A DNA stretch of 64,000 nucleotides, from positions 1,415,937 to 1,479,936 of the forward strand of contig JBLDXI010000023.1 of the NCBI GenBank assembly GCA_047495785.1. The letters run 5' to 3'. This DNA is from Lepidodermella squamata (lineage: Eukaryota; Gastrotricha). The notes below the pieces were generated by a model. It saw only the letters and a list, made by a program, of their open reading frames with translations, made no database searches and was not told where the DNA came from. Shown here one piece after another: positions 1 to 10,498 of this stretch (position 1 is the first letter of the stretch; every line of letters starts with the position of its first letter). The translations under genes and the position numbers were made by a program.

Positions 1-400
1 AATAACTCGTATTGCTGAAAGACTGGAAATCCCTTTTGATACTGTAAAACGTTTCTTCAAAATCCACCGTGCTAAAGGCACTGGCCGTGGTAAAATTCGG
101 GTGACCTGGGAGCAGCGGCTTATTCTAGAAAAGGTGACTGACTAGATTATTTTGAATATTGCTTTGTTACATATTTGTGATTCAATCGGTTCAGGAGTTT
201 CGAAACTCCAAATTCGCAACACGCGAGCAAGCTGAACGCCTAGCTACATCGATGGGGTTTTCGACCGAGAAGGCAAAATATAGCTTGCACTGATTTTTGC
301 TGAAAAATCTTTTAAATCAATTGTTTAGATAACGAGGTGGTTCGCTTGGAAACGGTCGTTCGAAAAACAGAAACCGAAGAAAGAAGCAATCGCTTCATGA
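1..400 (+). CDS. 3' end of a multi-homeodomain gene (HD copy 0; exons 5-7, 5' cut by window)
   Basis: This is the end of a gene from the multi-homeodomain family that recurs through the window. Exon 5 (to 133) carries homeodomain unit 6. Exon 6 (195-272) and exon 7 (329-400, TGA at 398-400) together make unit 7. Introns are 61 and 56 bp. The second begins with GC rather than GT (AAG|GCAAAA), as in every paralogue examined. Exon 7 encodes helix 3 with WFAWKRSFEK, followed by a lysine-rich tail. Units of this type normally bind DNA in the nucleus, but the target is unknown. The frame is open in the visible part. The closest paralogue in the window is the copy at 39,246-40,735. Confidence 0.75.
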
Positions 401-2265
401 TCATCATTGTTTCTCGTGCTATACTGTTGTTAATTTCACATCTCACGCTAAATGACTACCAGGCGCGAGTTGTAAGTTGTAAGTTGTAAGCAACTTGATC
501 TCTTTTTTATTTGAGATTTAGGAATTCGTTTGACTATATACCCATATTCACGACAATTATTTGGAAAGAATGTGGGCTTGCAGCAATACAAATCTAGCAA
601 CAGGTAAATATTAGAAAGCATCTACAGAAAACATCTCAAATAAAAAAGGAAAATGGTCGCAAATTCTTCGCGCTATTGTTCATACAGTGTGTCCGCGAAA
701 TACGCTTATTTTGTCCCTTGTCCCCTTATTCATCAATGAACAATAAATGTTTGAATTTAGAATTTACGCACCTATTTTTAGACTTGCAAGGCTAGTCACA
801 GATGTTGCTCAAGGCGTGTGACTTTTACGGCTAGTTTTCAAATATAACGGTTTTCTCGCACGTGCCACTTTGAAAAAAGCAGGATAGTTTTTACGAGTGT
901 GCTATTATTTGCACCCACACGCGGGTGCATCCGATTTGCTAGCTACACCCTGAAGGTGCAACCATTTTGCTCGCTACACCCTATACAAGCAATAAGGAAT
1001 TGGGGAAAAGCCGGCTGTCGGTGCGGCGAGGTGTACAGAAGCACTTAAACAACGGCAATTGCGATTAAGCTAGATTACGCACCTGGGATGACTTAGCAGT
1101 TAACACAATGGGGGTGACTTTGACGTGCCAGAATTGGGTGACTTTTGGCATGCCAAAAATCGGAGATAGTAAGATAAGAACCCCGTGAGCAGGGTACCAT
1201 TGGATAACCCGAAGAAAGGCCAGCCTGGATGTGCATAATGCGCATCTTAACAACCTTGTCTGGGAAATGGAAGAAAAGTCGTGAAATTTTTTAATTTCTA
1301 TATTAATATTAATTAAGTTTTTCGATTTGCACTGGAAATCAGCTTGCGTGCGCGCATTCAGCCCTATGTTCAAGGCCTCGAAAACGCGACTCATGACACT
1401 GATCAGCGGCACCGGGCAGATTAGTAACTCATTAGCGCGCAATAAATGGCTCTTTAGCCGCCGCGCGCGGTCAAGTGGGTGTAGCATAGCGCAGCCTGTT
1501 TTTCCTACAAAAGTGGGTTTTATTTTACGCAAATTTTTGTTAATCAAGTCGCTGTTAATTCTTAAAGATAATTTTATCTCATCTAAATAGTTATCGGAAA
1601 AATAAAATAAGAGTAACGCGACCTTGACTAGCCGTTGCCATGGTAACGGGCGACGCCGCCGTAAACATTTCTCGAGTTCTAGATTCAACCAGCAAACCAA
1701 GGTCTGAACTCGGGTTTTGATGCATTTTAATGCTGTTTTTTCTTGGCAGCAATCGGAGATACGCTCATTCTACCTGCTTGTCACTTCAAACCAGGTTACG
1801 GAAGGTTCTAAAATGGAACTAACAGGTTCCAGCGATCAAGAATAACTGAAAACTGAAGGAAATGAACCCAAGTGATGTTTCATGCAAGAATTTGCTAAGG
1901 CTTCATAGAGCAAAGTCGAGGCTTTTTGAAGGCAATTGAGTAAAATTATGAAAACTTTATTGATAGTCATGTTTAAAAGCAGTTCGAGCTAAAAAGGATC
2001 ACAATCAAACGAGGGTTGCGAGATGAGCTACGAAGCAACGAACAATCGAGTTTGAAGTTCGACAAAGTCTGAGAAACTTCGGGCGGACGTGCAGCATAAT
2101 TTGTGATGTAACAAGACGAGGGATTACACTACTTGCTGGTCTTCGAAGCTGGGCGAATCGAGTTAGATCCACTTTCGGCAGATTCCTCAAGATAGCTCTG
2201 GGTGATCGAAGGTTCGAATAAAGCTTAAACTGATTTTTTCATCGAAAATGTTCTTGATTGTTCAG
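401..2265. other. Intergenic stretch without a recognisable gene
   Basis: This stretch holds a short LINE tail fragment (listed separately), a GTAAGTT triplet repeat near 470-489, and a GC-rich patch at 900-1,050 with two ACACCCT motifs. Around 1,870-2,180 are weak echoes of HD exons (an AATTTGCTAAGG block resembling the start of exon 4) that are too decayed to model. A 211-codon minus-strand open frame at 1,065-1,700 shows no domain or splice pattern and I do not call it a gene. Confidence 0.5.
702..763 (+). mobile_element. Very short 3'-end fragment of the GC-rich LINE
   Basis: About 60 bp match the extreme 3' end of the LINE seen complete at 30.2-34.96 kb: CTTATTTTGTC, then ATCAATGAACAATAAAT, then TTTGAATTTAGAATTTA. 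This is an extremely 5'-truncated insertion typical of target-primed reverse transcription. No target-site duplication was identified. Confidence 0.6.
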
Positions 2266-2478
2266 GTAAAGATGTGGTTCAATTTGAAACGGTTCTTTGA
2301 AAAGCAGAAACGGAAAAAAGAAAGATCGGTCGACTCACTCGAGAAATGGCTCGAAGAATCTCACTGGAGGTTCGATGACCCCTGGGTTCACATTTGGTTC
2401 CGAGCAAATCGGAGAGAAGTTCCTCATTTAGAATTCCTTCAACAATTTAGGAACTGGTGGCATTTAATGTTTTGGTAG
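2266..2478 (+). pseudogene. Relic of the last exon of an HD-family gene
   Basis: After an acceptor (TTGTTCAG at 2,258-2,265) the frame reads VKMWFNLKRFFEKQKRKKER, the helix-3 half of homeodomain unit 7 with its lysine-rich tail. The usual terminator after this tail is mutated, so the frame runs on to 2,478 through unrelated sequence. The exons expected upstream cannot be modelled. The stretch after about 2,430 resembles 25,385-25,630, the leader region of another copy, so this is probably the decayed downstream neighbour of the gene starting at 2,683. Confidence 0.5.
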
Positions 2479-2525
2479 GGTAATAATTGAAAATTTCTGT
2501 TGTCTCTGATTTTTGGCCTTTACAG

Positions 2526-2556
2526 ATGCGAATGATTCAATTTGAATCATTCGCAT
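2526..2556. repeat. 31-nt near-perfect palindrome
   Basis: Two 15-nt arms (ATGCGAATGATTCAA and its complement) flank one base. It sits immediately before a LINE tail fragment and may be a snap-back product of that insertion. It would form a strong hairpin in single-stranded DNA or RNA. Confidence 0.7.
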
Positions 2557-2565
2557 ATCAATGCG

Positions 2566-2602
2566 CATATCAATGGACAATAAATATTTGAATTTAGAAT
2601 GA
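2566..2602 (+). mobile_element. Tiny LINE 3'-tail fragment
   Basis: The segment reads ATATCAATGGACAATAAAT followed by ATTTGAATTTAGAA, matching only the last ~35 bp of the LINE 3' end. It lies in the leader of the HD gene at 2,683 in a region otherwise collinear with the leader at 25.4-25.58 kb, so it is an insertion into that leader. Confidence 0.5.
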
Positions 2603-2682
2603 TTAAAGGAAAGTTTCGGCTAAGTTTTCTATAGGTGAATTTCTTATCTGTACACTTTGAGTAATCAATTCTGTTTAACAAC

Positions 2683-4752
2683 ATGTCTCCAACCCAACTT
2701 ATAGCCGGTCAGCGTCAGAGACTTTGATTTGATTGTGATTTGATTTGATTTAGGTCATTTTTGGATGATTTGACTTACTGATGATTTGATTTACAAAATT
2801 TCAAGATGATTTGATTTGCAAATGATTTAGCCCGCTTAATTTACTGATGATTTAGAGTATTCAACACTCTCGGAACTCCCCCTGTTGCTAAACATGAGAA
2901 CTGATATTTGACTCGAAAACCTTTTTTCCAAAATGTCTGGAGCAATTCAACTACTTGTAGACGCATTCTGCTATAACCAACCTTAAAATGTGAAAGAATC
3001 TCTCGAAAATACCCTAATACTCATATTTCGCTGGGCGAAAGATTTGATTGATTTACCATGGATTTTTGGGTGATTTGATTTTAAATGATTGATTTTACAA
3101 GACCTGTGATTTACTGAAGAAATCAAATCAAATCAAAGTCACTGGTCAGCGTTCTTACTTGTTGAAGGTACCGCCAAGAACAATATTATTATATTTTTAT
3201 ACTGTTATTACTAATTTCAACTCTTGATAAGTGCTTTGATTTGTTGCAAAATCGCAACCCTTCAAAGGATATGGCCGAGCTCATCGCGAAGACGATTGGC
3301 ACATCAGTTGTTCAAAATTGGTTTTACACCAGAAGAAAAAATATATTTAAAGAGAAAACTTCGAAGATTTGGCGATTTGAAGATATTCTCGGCGAAAAAA
3401 AAAACGAAATGTTGATGCTGGAAGTGAAAAATGATCATAAACTGAGCAAAGGTAGAAGGCAGATGCTGGCGCGACGATTCGGCTTGACAGAGAAGCAGGT
3501 TGATGGGTTCTTCTGCAAGCATCGAAGCCAACGAAGGGCATACGTTCGCTTGAAGTTGACATCCCAGCAAAATGAAAACTTTGAGAAGGTTAAACTGAGA
3601 AGTGCTATTTGCCTAATCTGGTGATGATTGATTTTCTAAAGGAATTTGAGCTGAATCCTGCCGCTTCAGATCAAAGATGCCGCGAAGTGGCTGAAGCTGT
3701 TGGCATATCATTCAGTCAGGCCCAACGCCTTATTTTAAAACGGCGAGCCAAAGGTGGAATCCGCAGTTATACAGCGAAATCTGAGTCCTTTCGAGTCACG
3801 GATCCTCAACTCGCAAATCTAGAGGAAGCATTCCTGTCAACAGTAATGAATGACGATAGGTTTGACAATGCTCTCTTTCAAAGATTGGCCAATAAAACCG
3901 GATTGAGAAAGTACGTGGTCAGGAATTGGTTTATTACCCGGCGCAAATCTTTTGGACTCGGGAAGAAACGATTAAATCTCGATCAAGCCAGTGTCTGCGT
4001 TTTAAATGCCGTGAGTTTACCTTTGATGGAAAGTTGAAATGTTTCAGAAGTATTGTTCTTCAGGAGTTCGCTGAATCGAGCCGACTGGAGGACGGCAGAG
4101 CGCTAGCGATTGCGGAAAAGTTGGGATTAACATCAGAAGTGGTTAAAAAACTTTTCGTTATGAAGCGGAATCTACTGAGAACTGCGACAAATAAGCCGTC
4201 CCGTCGTCCGAGACTGAAACTTGACCAGCGAAATGCCCTGAATGAGGTGAGAAAAGGCCGTTTTCAAATCTATAACGTTTAATGATCATTTTTTGTTCAG
4301 GAATTCAATAACAATCCAGATCTACAGCAAGCTGAGAAAATTCGTTTGACTGAAAGACTGGGAATCGCATTAAATACTGTGAAACGTTTCTTCAACCGTG
4401 CTAAAGCTCGAGGTTCAGGAAAAAGTCGGAAAAAAATCGACCCGACCTGGGAGCAGCGGCTTCATCTAGAAAAGGTATTGGCTCGAAAAGCTTGAAAATT
4501 GAGCTGGTTCCTTTGCTTAATGACTGTGATTCAATTTATTTAGGAGTTTAAAACCTGCAAATTCGTAACTCACCAGCAAGCTGAGCGCCTATCGACTTCA
4601 ATTGGATACCCAACTGTGAAGGCAATAAAGCTTCCCTTCCATTTCTGAGATCATTTTTATTTCTCTTCCTTTTTGTATAGATAAAAGAGTGGTTCAGGTC
4701 GAAGCGGAAGCATGGAAAAACGAAACAGAAGGAAAATGCACTCGGTTCATGA
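2683..4752 (+). CDS. Multi-homeodomain gene, HD copy 1 (exon 1 split by a MITE)
   Basis: Seven exons: 2,683-2,715 plus 3,153-3,167 (exon 1, interrupted), 3,232-3,588, 3,642-4,010, 4,064-4,246, 4,301-4,474, 4,544-4,621 and 4,681-4,752. All joins are phase 0. The start MSPTQ matches the starts of other copies. Exons 2 and 3 each encode two HD units, exons 4 and 5 finish units 5 and 6, and exons 6-7 make unit 7. Helix-3 cores include NWFYTRRK, NWFITRRK and EWFRSKRK. Compared with paralogues two residues are missing before the first helix-3 core. The last intron starts GCAATAAAG, a GC donor. A 429-bp hAT-type MITE lies inside exon 1, so normal translation needs its removal by splicing or a later start. 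All other exons are open. Probable DNA-binding protein, function unknown. Confidence 0.7.
2716..3144. mobile_element. hAT-type MITE (429 bp) with 8-bp target duplication
   Basis: The ends read CAGAGACTTTGATTTGATT and, on the opposite strand, CAGTGACTTTGATTTGATT. They are flanked by perfect GTCAGCGT duplications (2,708-2,715 and 3,145-3,152). The uninterrupted site is visible in the paralogue at 25,584, confirming the insertion. The interior is rich in TGATTTGATTT repeats in both orientations and has no coding capacity. CAGNG termini with 8-bp duplications are the hAT hallmark. Confidence 0.9.
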
Positions 4753-5004
4753 TGTTTTTCTTATGTTGTAATTTTAATTAGCCTGACTTCCCTAGCTATT
4801 TCCTCTGATATTGGGTTGTTCACCCCGCTGATATGACATTAGTTTTGAACTTTGAACAACACAAAGCCGTTAATTTCAGAATGCCAGAGAATCGTGGTTT
4901 GAAGTTTAGTGAATTTACTTTTTAAATTTATCGAAATTGGAAAGACCTTAACCCTATTATTTGAAGCCGATGATTCCCACCTTAGCATGGCGAAGTCATC
5001 GGGA

Positions 5005-5431
5005 TCGTCAAGTCGTCGTCAATTGCGTGGTGCCGCAAGGTACCTCGTTGTCGTCGCTTCTTTTTATACTATACACCGCCGATTTGCTGTCCGCCCCAAG
5101 CGTGGATGGCCCGTTGCTGCAGGCCTACGCGGACGATCTAACTGTCGTCGGCGAGAGTGGCACGTTCCCTGCTGCTCAGCGTCGCCTCCAATTGGAGATC
5201 ACCGTATTTCAGGTTGTGCTACGAAGTGGCGCCGGCAGTTTAATCTCGCGTAGAACGAAATTATGCTCTTTGGTAATGCGTCCGTCGATGTTCGGCTCAA
5301 CGGAGCCATGATCCCGCAAGTCGGGTCGATACGTGTTCTCGGTGTTCACTTGGACCCTAAACTGACGTGGAAAGTTCATTTGGACATGATCTCTGACCGC
5401 TGCCGCAGGAATCTGGGTATTTTCAACTTTG
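5005..5431 (+). mobile_element. Fragment of a second LINE subfamily, reverse transcriptase part
   Basis: Translation in two frames gives RT motif B (VVPQGTSLSSLLFILYTADL), motif C (AYADDL), then GNASVDVRL and RVLGVHLDPKLTWK. These match the longer copy at 41,348-42,345. A frame change near 5,200 and degraded residues show it is dead. It is truncated at both ends and sits between HD copies 1 and 2. The 250 bp before it hold nothing coding but resemble the region downstream of the HD gene ending at 28,229. Confidence 0.8.
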
Positions 5432-5532
5432 AGAAATGGCGATTTTAATCGTTCAATTTTGGGATTCGCTTGTAGATGATTTACTGGAATTTTCCAATAC
5501 CCGACTTAAACAACTAAATTTTCTTTGGCATC

Positions 5533-6723
5533 ATGTCGAATACTAAATTTAATGCAGATCAGGTCTCTTACTTGAACAAGGTAACGCCAAGACCATGCTT
5601 TGAACAGATATTTTCATTTCAATTACTTACTCAGTGGTTTAAGTTTATGTGAAAGCGCAAACTTACCAGGGATATCGCTGAGTTGATAGCGAAAAAGATT
5701 GGCACATCGGTTGGTAAAGTTCAAAACTGGTTCCGCACAAAAAGAAGTAAAGAAGTTGAAGAGAAGATGATTGTGCGATTTAAAGATATTCTCGGGGAAG
5801 AAAAAAACGAGTTGCTAGCGTCGGAGGTGAAACATAATTCCAAGTTGGTCAAAGAGAGAAAACAGCTGCTCGCACGAGAATTTGGCCTTACAGAGCGCCA
5901 GATTGAAAATTTCTTCCGCAAGCATCGCGTCCAACAGAACACATGCGTTCGCACGAAGTTAACACAGCAGCAGAAGGAAATATTCAAGAAGGTTTGTTGC
6001 AAAGCGATATGCCAGAAACAAGCCAAAGTTTTCAGTTCATTTATAGTTTATTTCTTTACCCTTTATTTTCCCAGATACTTTGGTACAACTATTTTTAATT
6101 TGATATTTTTTCATCAGGAATTCCTGCAAAATGCAAGCGCGTCACGTCATAGATTCCGAGAAATCGCCGGGATTGTTGGCATAACATTAAATCAGGCCAG
6201 ATATCTTGTCGCTACAGGACGAGCGCAAGTGGGAATCCGCTGTAGAAGAACAAAATCTGAATCCATCAGATTCACTGATTGCCAACTGGCAGAACTACAG
6301 GAAGCATTCCAGTCAACAATGGTGAGGGGCGACAGCTTTGACGATGTCCTCTATAGAGGTTTGGCAAAGAAAACTGGATTGCAAAAGACTGTGGTCAAGA
6401 ATTGGATTTCTAACCGGCCTAAATCAGCTGGCTTCACAAAGAAACAAGAAACTCTCGATCACAGCAGTATCTGCGCTCTAAATGCTGTGAGTTTCGATGA
6501 AATGACGTTTTAGTGATCGATATAAGCTTTGTCCTAATAGGAATTTGCTGTGTCGAGTCGAATGGAAGACGGCAGAGTGTAAGCAATTGCTGAAAAGCTT
6601 GGATTGACTTTCAGACAGGTTAAAAATTTCTTTGCTACTAAGCGAAGGCACTTAAGGACTGCGAGAAATGAGCAATCCCGTTGCCGCAAACTGAAACTTG
6701 ACCAACGAAATGCTATTCCTGAG
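5533..6723 (+). pseudogene. Multi-homeodomain gene, HD copy 2 (nonsense codons, 3' truncated)
   Basis: Exons 5,533-5,580, 5,635-5,991, 6,118-6,486 and 6,541-6,723 correspond to exons 1-4 of the family with the same lengths (48, 357, 369 and 183 nt) and phase-0 joins. Exon 2 has an in-frame TGA at 5,650-5,652 where paralogues have CGA. Exon 4 has TAA at 6,580-6,582 where paralogues have CAA. Exons 5-7 are absent: after the exon-4 donor the sequence becomes unrelated. HD units 1-5 are recognisable (NWFRTKRSK, NFFRKHR, NWISNRPKS, NFFATKRRH). Two nonsense mutations plus truncation indicate a pseudogene. Confidence 0.8.
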
Positions 6724-7777
6724 GTATGAGGATTTTCCCGCTGATTCCGAATATCTAATTTGTTTTTTGGAAGTCTGAATAACTGGTGATGGCGACATAA
6801 GTGTGCGCGGGAAGTCGTGAATGTTTTGCAGCCCTGGGTTTTTAACCAATTGGACCATGATGATCACGAATTAAAAATGCGCCGACCTCGGGTCCTTGTT
6901 TAAACACTTTAATCCCCTTAACAACCAAACTGCTTAATCAAAAGTGCATAAATTCAAAGTCGTCTACATTATGCGCACTGTTACAACGTAACCACATGGA
7001 TTAGCGCGCGCAACTGAGTATTGCTTGGAGTAATAGTACATGGGGTGAGGACTCGCTTTATCAGCGCCCACTATCAGTCAGCAAAGGGTGAGTGGCGCAG
7101 TGGGGCGCCCGCATTGTTCTCGCTGCATTGTTACCTTGTGCGCGCGCGCATTTTTTAAACATTAACGCGTTGTTTCTCCGGAACCGTGCATCGCATTGAC
7201 ACCGTTTTTTGATGTAGGGATAGAGTTAATGAATAACTATCACTATACAAATTTTTATGACGGTAGGATTTACCGTTGAGAAATAAACGGTACCACAAGT
7301 TTTTGCATTGCGCGGCAGCATTGAAATCACAGGCGCGCGCGTATTTTCACATTTGCTCCACAGTCCTGGGTCAGGATAAAATAATTTTTAGATGTAGGGA
7401 TGCGTCACATTCTCTATTACCTTCATTCCAAAGCCCAACTCACTATCATAAAAATTGGCTGAAAAATGGTACCAACGTGCTGTCGTTTCTTCATCTCGCG
7501 CGCGCGAGTGAGGCAGGCGGCGGGCCCCCGTCGTGCGCGCGATATGATCTCTATAATAGGCGAGTCCTCACTCCATGTCTATTCCTCCAAGGAGTATTGG
7601 CTCAATTCCGGACCCCGCTTAGTTTCGTGCGCGACGCCCACAATGATTGCGCAATCAGACGGTAAAAGTGGATTGTGCGCGAACGCCGAGTCGAAATTAA
7701 TGTAAATTTCAGTGCCGCGCGCGCTACTGTCAAAAGGTTAGTTTTTATAATTTAGGCGGTTTTTATACCAAAATAAA
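6724..7777. other. Non-coding repeat-rich stretch with foldback and GC-alternating tracts
   Basis: No gene is seen. Segments at about 7,017-7,053 and 7,559-7,596 are inverted copies of each other (a GGAGTAATAGTACATGG-like arm and GAGTGAGGACTCG), suggesting a ~580-bp foldback element. The part from about 7,595 to 7,705 (CTCAATTCCGGACCCCG, then ATGATTGCGCAATCAGA) recurs in inverse orientation near 19,990-20,085 and is therefore a dispersed repeat. CGCGCG tracts are frequent. Confidence 0.45.
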
Positions 7778-7785
7778 GGTCAGAC

Positions 7786-7936
7786 CAGTGACTTTGATTT
7801 GATTTGATTTGATTTATTCAGTAAATCACAGGTCTTTGTAAATCAATCATTTCAAATCAAATCCCCCAAAAATCGATAGTAAATCAATCAAATCAAATCA
7901 TCAGGCCCGTTTAAATCAAATCAAATCAAATCTTTA
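7786..7936. mobile_element. Left half of a second hAT MITE, split by the 11-kb transposon
   Basis: It begins CAGTGACTTTGATTTGATT like the MITE at 2,716-3,144 and has the same TGATTTGATTT-rich interior. Homology stops at the target duplication of the large transposon and resumes at 19,181 (AAACATGAGTATTATGG, matching the reverse complement of the 2,716 MITE interior). The large element therefore landed inside an older hAT MITE. The far end of this MITE is lost beyond 19,342 where another foldback is inserted. Confidence 0.75.
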
Positions 7937-7995
7937 GCATAGGGCAGTGGTTCCCAAACTTTTTGTCTGGTAGGACACAGTACACTCACAGGCAA

Positions 7996-8169
7996 TTTAC
8001 GCTTAATCTCTATTTACGGGTAAAATTTGAGCGCGTTTACGGGTAAAACCTCTCAATAAAAATGACGCGTAAATATTGCCTAATTTTACGCTTAAATATC
8101 TTTTACGCTTCAATATTGACCTAAATTTACGCGTTAATATCCCGACTAGGCAGACATTAACGCGTAAAC
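7996..8169. repeat. Left subterminal repeat array of the large transposon
   Basis: About 175 bp contain repeated variants of TTTACGCTTAA, TTTACGGGTAAA and ACGCGTAAA in both orientations. The same vocabulary recurs near the other end at 17,361-17,620. Subterminal arrays of this kind commonly bind the transposase, and that role is inferred here. Confidence 0.7.
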
Positions 8170-8971
8170 CCTCAATCAAACGTTATTATTGATATTATTC
8201 TGAAATGAATCTCGGGAAAATTCCTCTACTTGCGCACATGAGGAATAAACTCAACAAAAAGACCATTGATTATACGAAGCGTGTTTTATTTCAGGTTAAA
8301 CGTGGTATTTGAATTTTTTCTTAATTAATTTTCCAGCGAGTTTCTAGGTTTAATTAATATGTTGTTTTGTTTAATAAAAATGCATTAAAATACAAGAGAG
8401 ATTTTTTACATTTTTGCTTCATAATTTGAAATCCTTCGATGAGCGCACGTTTCATACAAAATATAGGTGATGATACACGAAATCAAAGGAAGAATGAGAA
8501 AGAATGAGGAGAAGTCACAACGGGAAGAAGAAGACACATGTAGTAGTATACAGAGATATTATTATTCTCGATTAAAAAATTGAATATTTACAATTTGAAT
8601 TTTTCCCTAACAAAAAGGCTTATATAATAACAGCATAAATACAGTATGATACAATAATATTATGGAGGAGACGCGACCACATGGAAAATACACCGCTCAA
8701 AACAGAAAAATATTTACACTAGACGCCATAAAACATAAAGCATGAAACGGAATAACAATGTTTATTGTCACTGGATAAATTAAGGCGTTGAATTTCGTTG
8801 AATATAGTTTGAAGAGGAGTGTTCGGAAGATTATTTTGCAAAAACGATTCGAGCTAACAACTAATAAATTGGAAGCAACGAGAGTTTAGAAATCAGCGAA
8901 ATTATTTTGAACTATCGGATGTATGTTGTGTACTATTTGGATAATATGAGACGAACATGAGGCAAAAACAG
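8170..8971. other. AT-rich non-coding interior of the transposon
   Basis: No open frame or repeat is recognised. It lies between the left subterminal array and the stop codon of the accessory gene, so it would include that gene's 3' untranslated region and polyadenylation site. Confidence 0.4.
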
Positions 8972-10447
8972 CTACTGCTTACGCTGCCGAGTTGCTCGCG
9001 GAGCCGCTTCAGCCGTATCTTGTTTCGACGCTCCTCCACGTTTACGGCAGCCAATTTTGATTACGGGGGTACTGCTGGTATTTGCCTTCTGGCCGTCGCT
9101 GCTGCCAGGAATCTCGGCTAGAATCATCTCCGTAGCTGTGTTGAGCGACTCGGGCAAGTTATTATCCACAGCTGGCATATTCTTCTCCAAGCCAGGCGTT
9201 GGCATTGAAATTGGAGCCAGGCGACGCACAGCGTAGTCTACGGGGGCCATTTGAAAAGTTGGCTGCTGGTAGGTCTGAGGGTTGATCGGGGTGAGAACGG
9301 CGTAGGTGGGCGTGGAAGAACTGTTAGACTGCACGAGGTCCGCCGGCACGTGTTGATAAGGCGCTTGCGGATGAAATTCCGAGAATTCACCCATTTCCGG
9401 CATTTCGGCGGCTGTCGGAAAGATTCCGCTCACGTTGCCGCTGAGAGAATCAGCGCGATTTTCATCACCCGAGGGTGCTCGCTGGATTGAAAAAGCTGGC
9501 TGTTCTGGTGTCGAAATAGCCGGTGTTTGAGATGTAGGTGTTGACTGGAGAAATAGGGTGGGCGGAGGCTGCAAGGGAGTCAGAGTAGGGCGCTGGTGGC
9601 GAGTATTGAACCCGCAATTTTCCCGCATGCGTATGGCAGAGGTAATCTTGTCGAATACCGGGGGCTGGAAAAATAGAAAAATGACTATAAATTCACTATC
9701 CAAGTTGTAGGCGAACTCACCCTTGCATTCGAGCGACCGTCCGTAAGCACCGGAATCCCGGGGATTGCTGGGTAGTTGAGGAGCAGGGTGTCGAAGAAAT
9801 TGGCGAACATAATTCGCCGTTGCACTGGGTTGCCAACATTTCGAGGAACAAATTTCCTGTAATAAAAAATGCATATAAAACAAAATTCAAAAATTCAAAA
9901 TTATTACACAATTTTAAAATTTATCATAATAATTAATTAGTGATTACCAAAATTTTATTTCGAAAAATTTCTCAAATCTTTCAATCAAAATTTCTAAATC
10001 AAAAGCTTCAATTTTTTACAGATGATCCATGATTAATCCCCACATTTTACATTTTAATAAAAAATTCAGAAAATAAACAAAATATATAATAATTTCCATA
10101 CAATTGCTACGATTTTATAATCAATTTTCTAAAAATTTCTGAAACATTTCTATCGAAGAAAACTATTTTTACATTTTAAATAAATTGAAAATAAAATTAA
10201 AAATTAAAAATTGATTTCCATGATAAAAAAAATGATGAAAAAATAGTACTTACCATAGGTAATTCGTGATTTCGTTGCGAAACGATTTTTGAGCCTTCAC
10301 TGAAACGTCGTGGCCATCAGCGAAAGCGCGGCCCAGTTCAGAAAGCTCGTCAGGTCGTGGAAAACACGTGGGGAAGTTGAAATCGCGCAATTCAGGCGGC
10401 AAAAGCGCTGCGTGTTGCTTCTGTTGCTTCTTCGTATAACGATCCAT
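8972..10447 (-). CDS. Transposon accessory protein (340 aa, three exons)
   Basis: Exons 10,447-10,254, 9,856-9,721 and 9,664-8,972 join cleanly (phase 2, then phase 0) with GTAAGTACT and GTGAGTTCG donors, giving 340 residues. The first ~110 residues are a compact region including FRNEITNYLW and RRIMFANFFDTLLLNYPAIP. The middle is low-complexity, rich in Pro, Ser, Thr and Gln, and the C-terminus is basic (GCRKRGG, TRQRKQ), suggesting a nuclear protein. I recognise no named domain. It starts only 51 bp downstream of the transposase-like gene on the same strand, so the two may be co-transcribed. It is probably a DNA-binding or regulatory partner of the transposase, but this rests on context only. 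Confidence 0.6.
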
Positions 10448-10498
10448 GACAAAAAAAATGAAATTAACAATCGACTCCTAAAAAAATAATTTATTAAA

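Noticed and set aside
1065-1700. 211-codon open frame on the minus strand
   Set aside because: No domain, no paralogue in the window, unusual composition and no splice context. A long chance frame is more likely than a gene.
2716-3144. TGATTTGATTT-rich block as a simple satellite
   Set aside because: It has defined CAGNGAC ends and an 8-bp target duplication, so it is a MITE.
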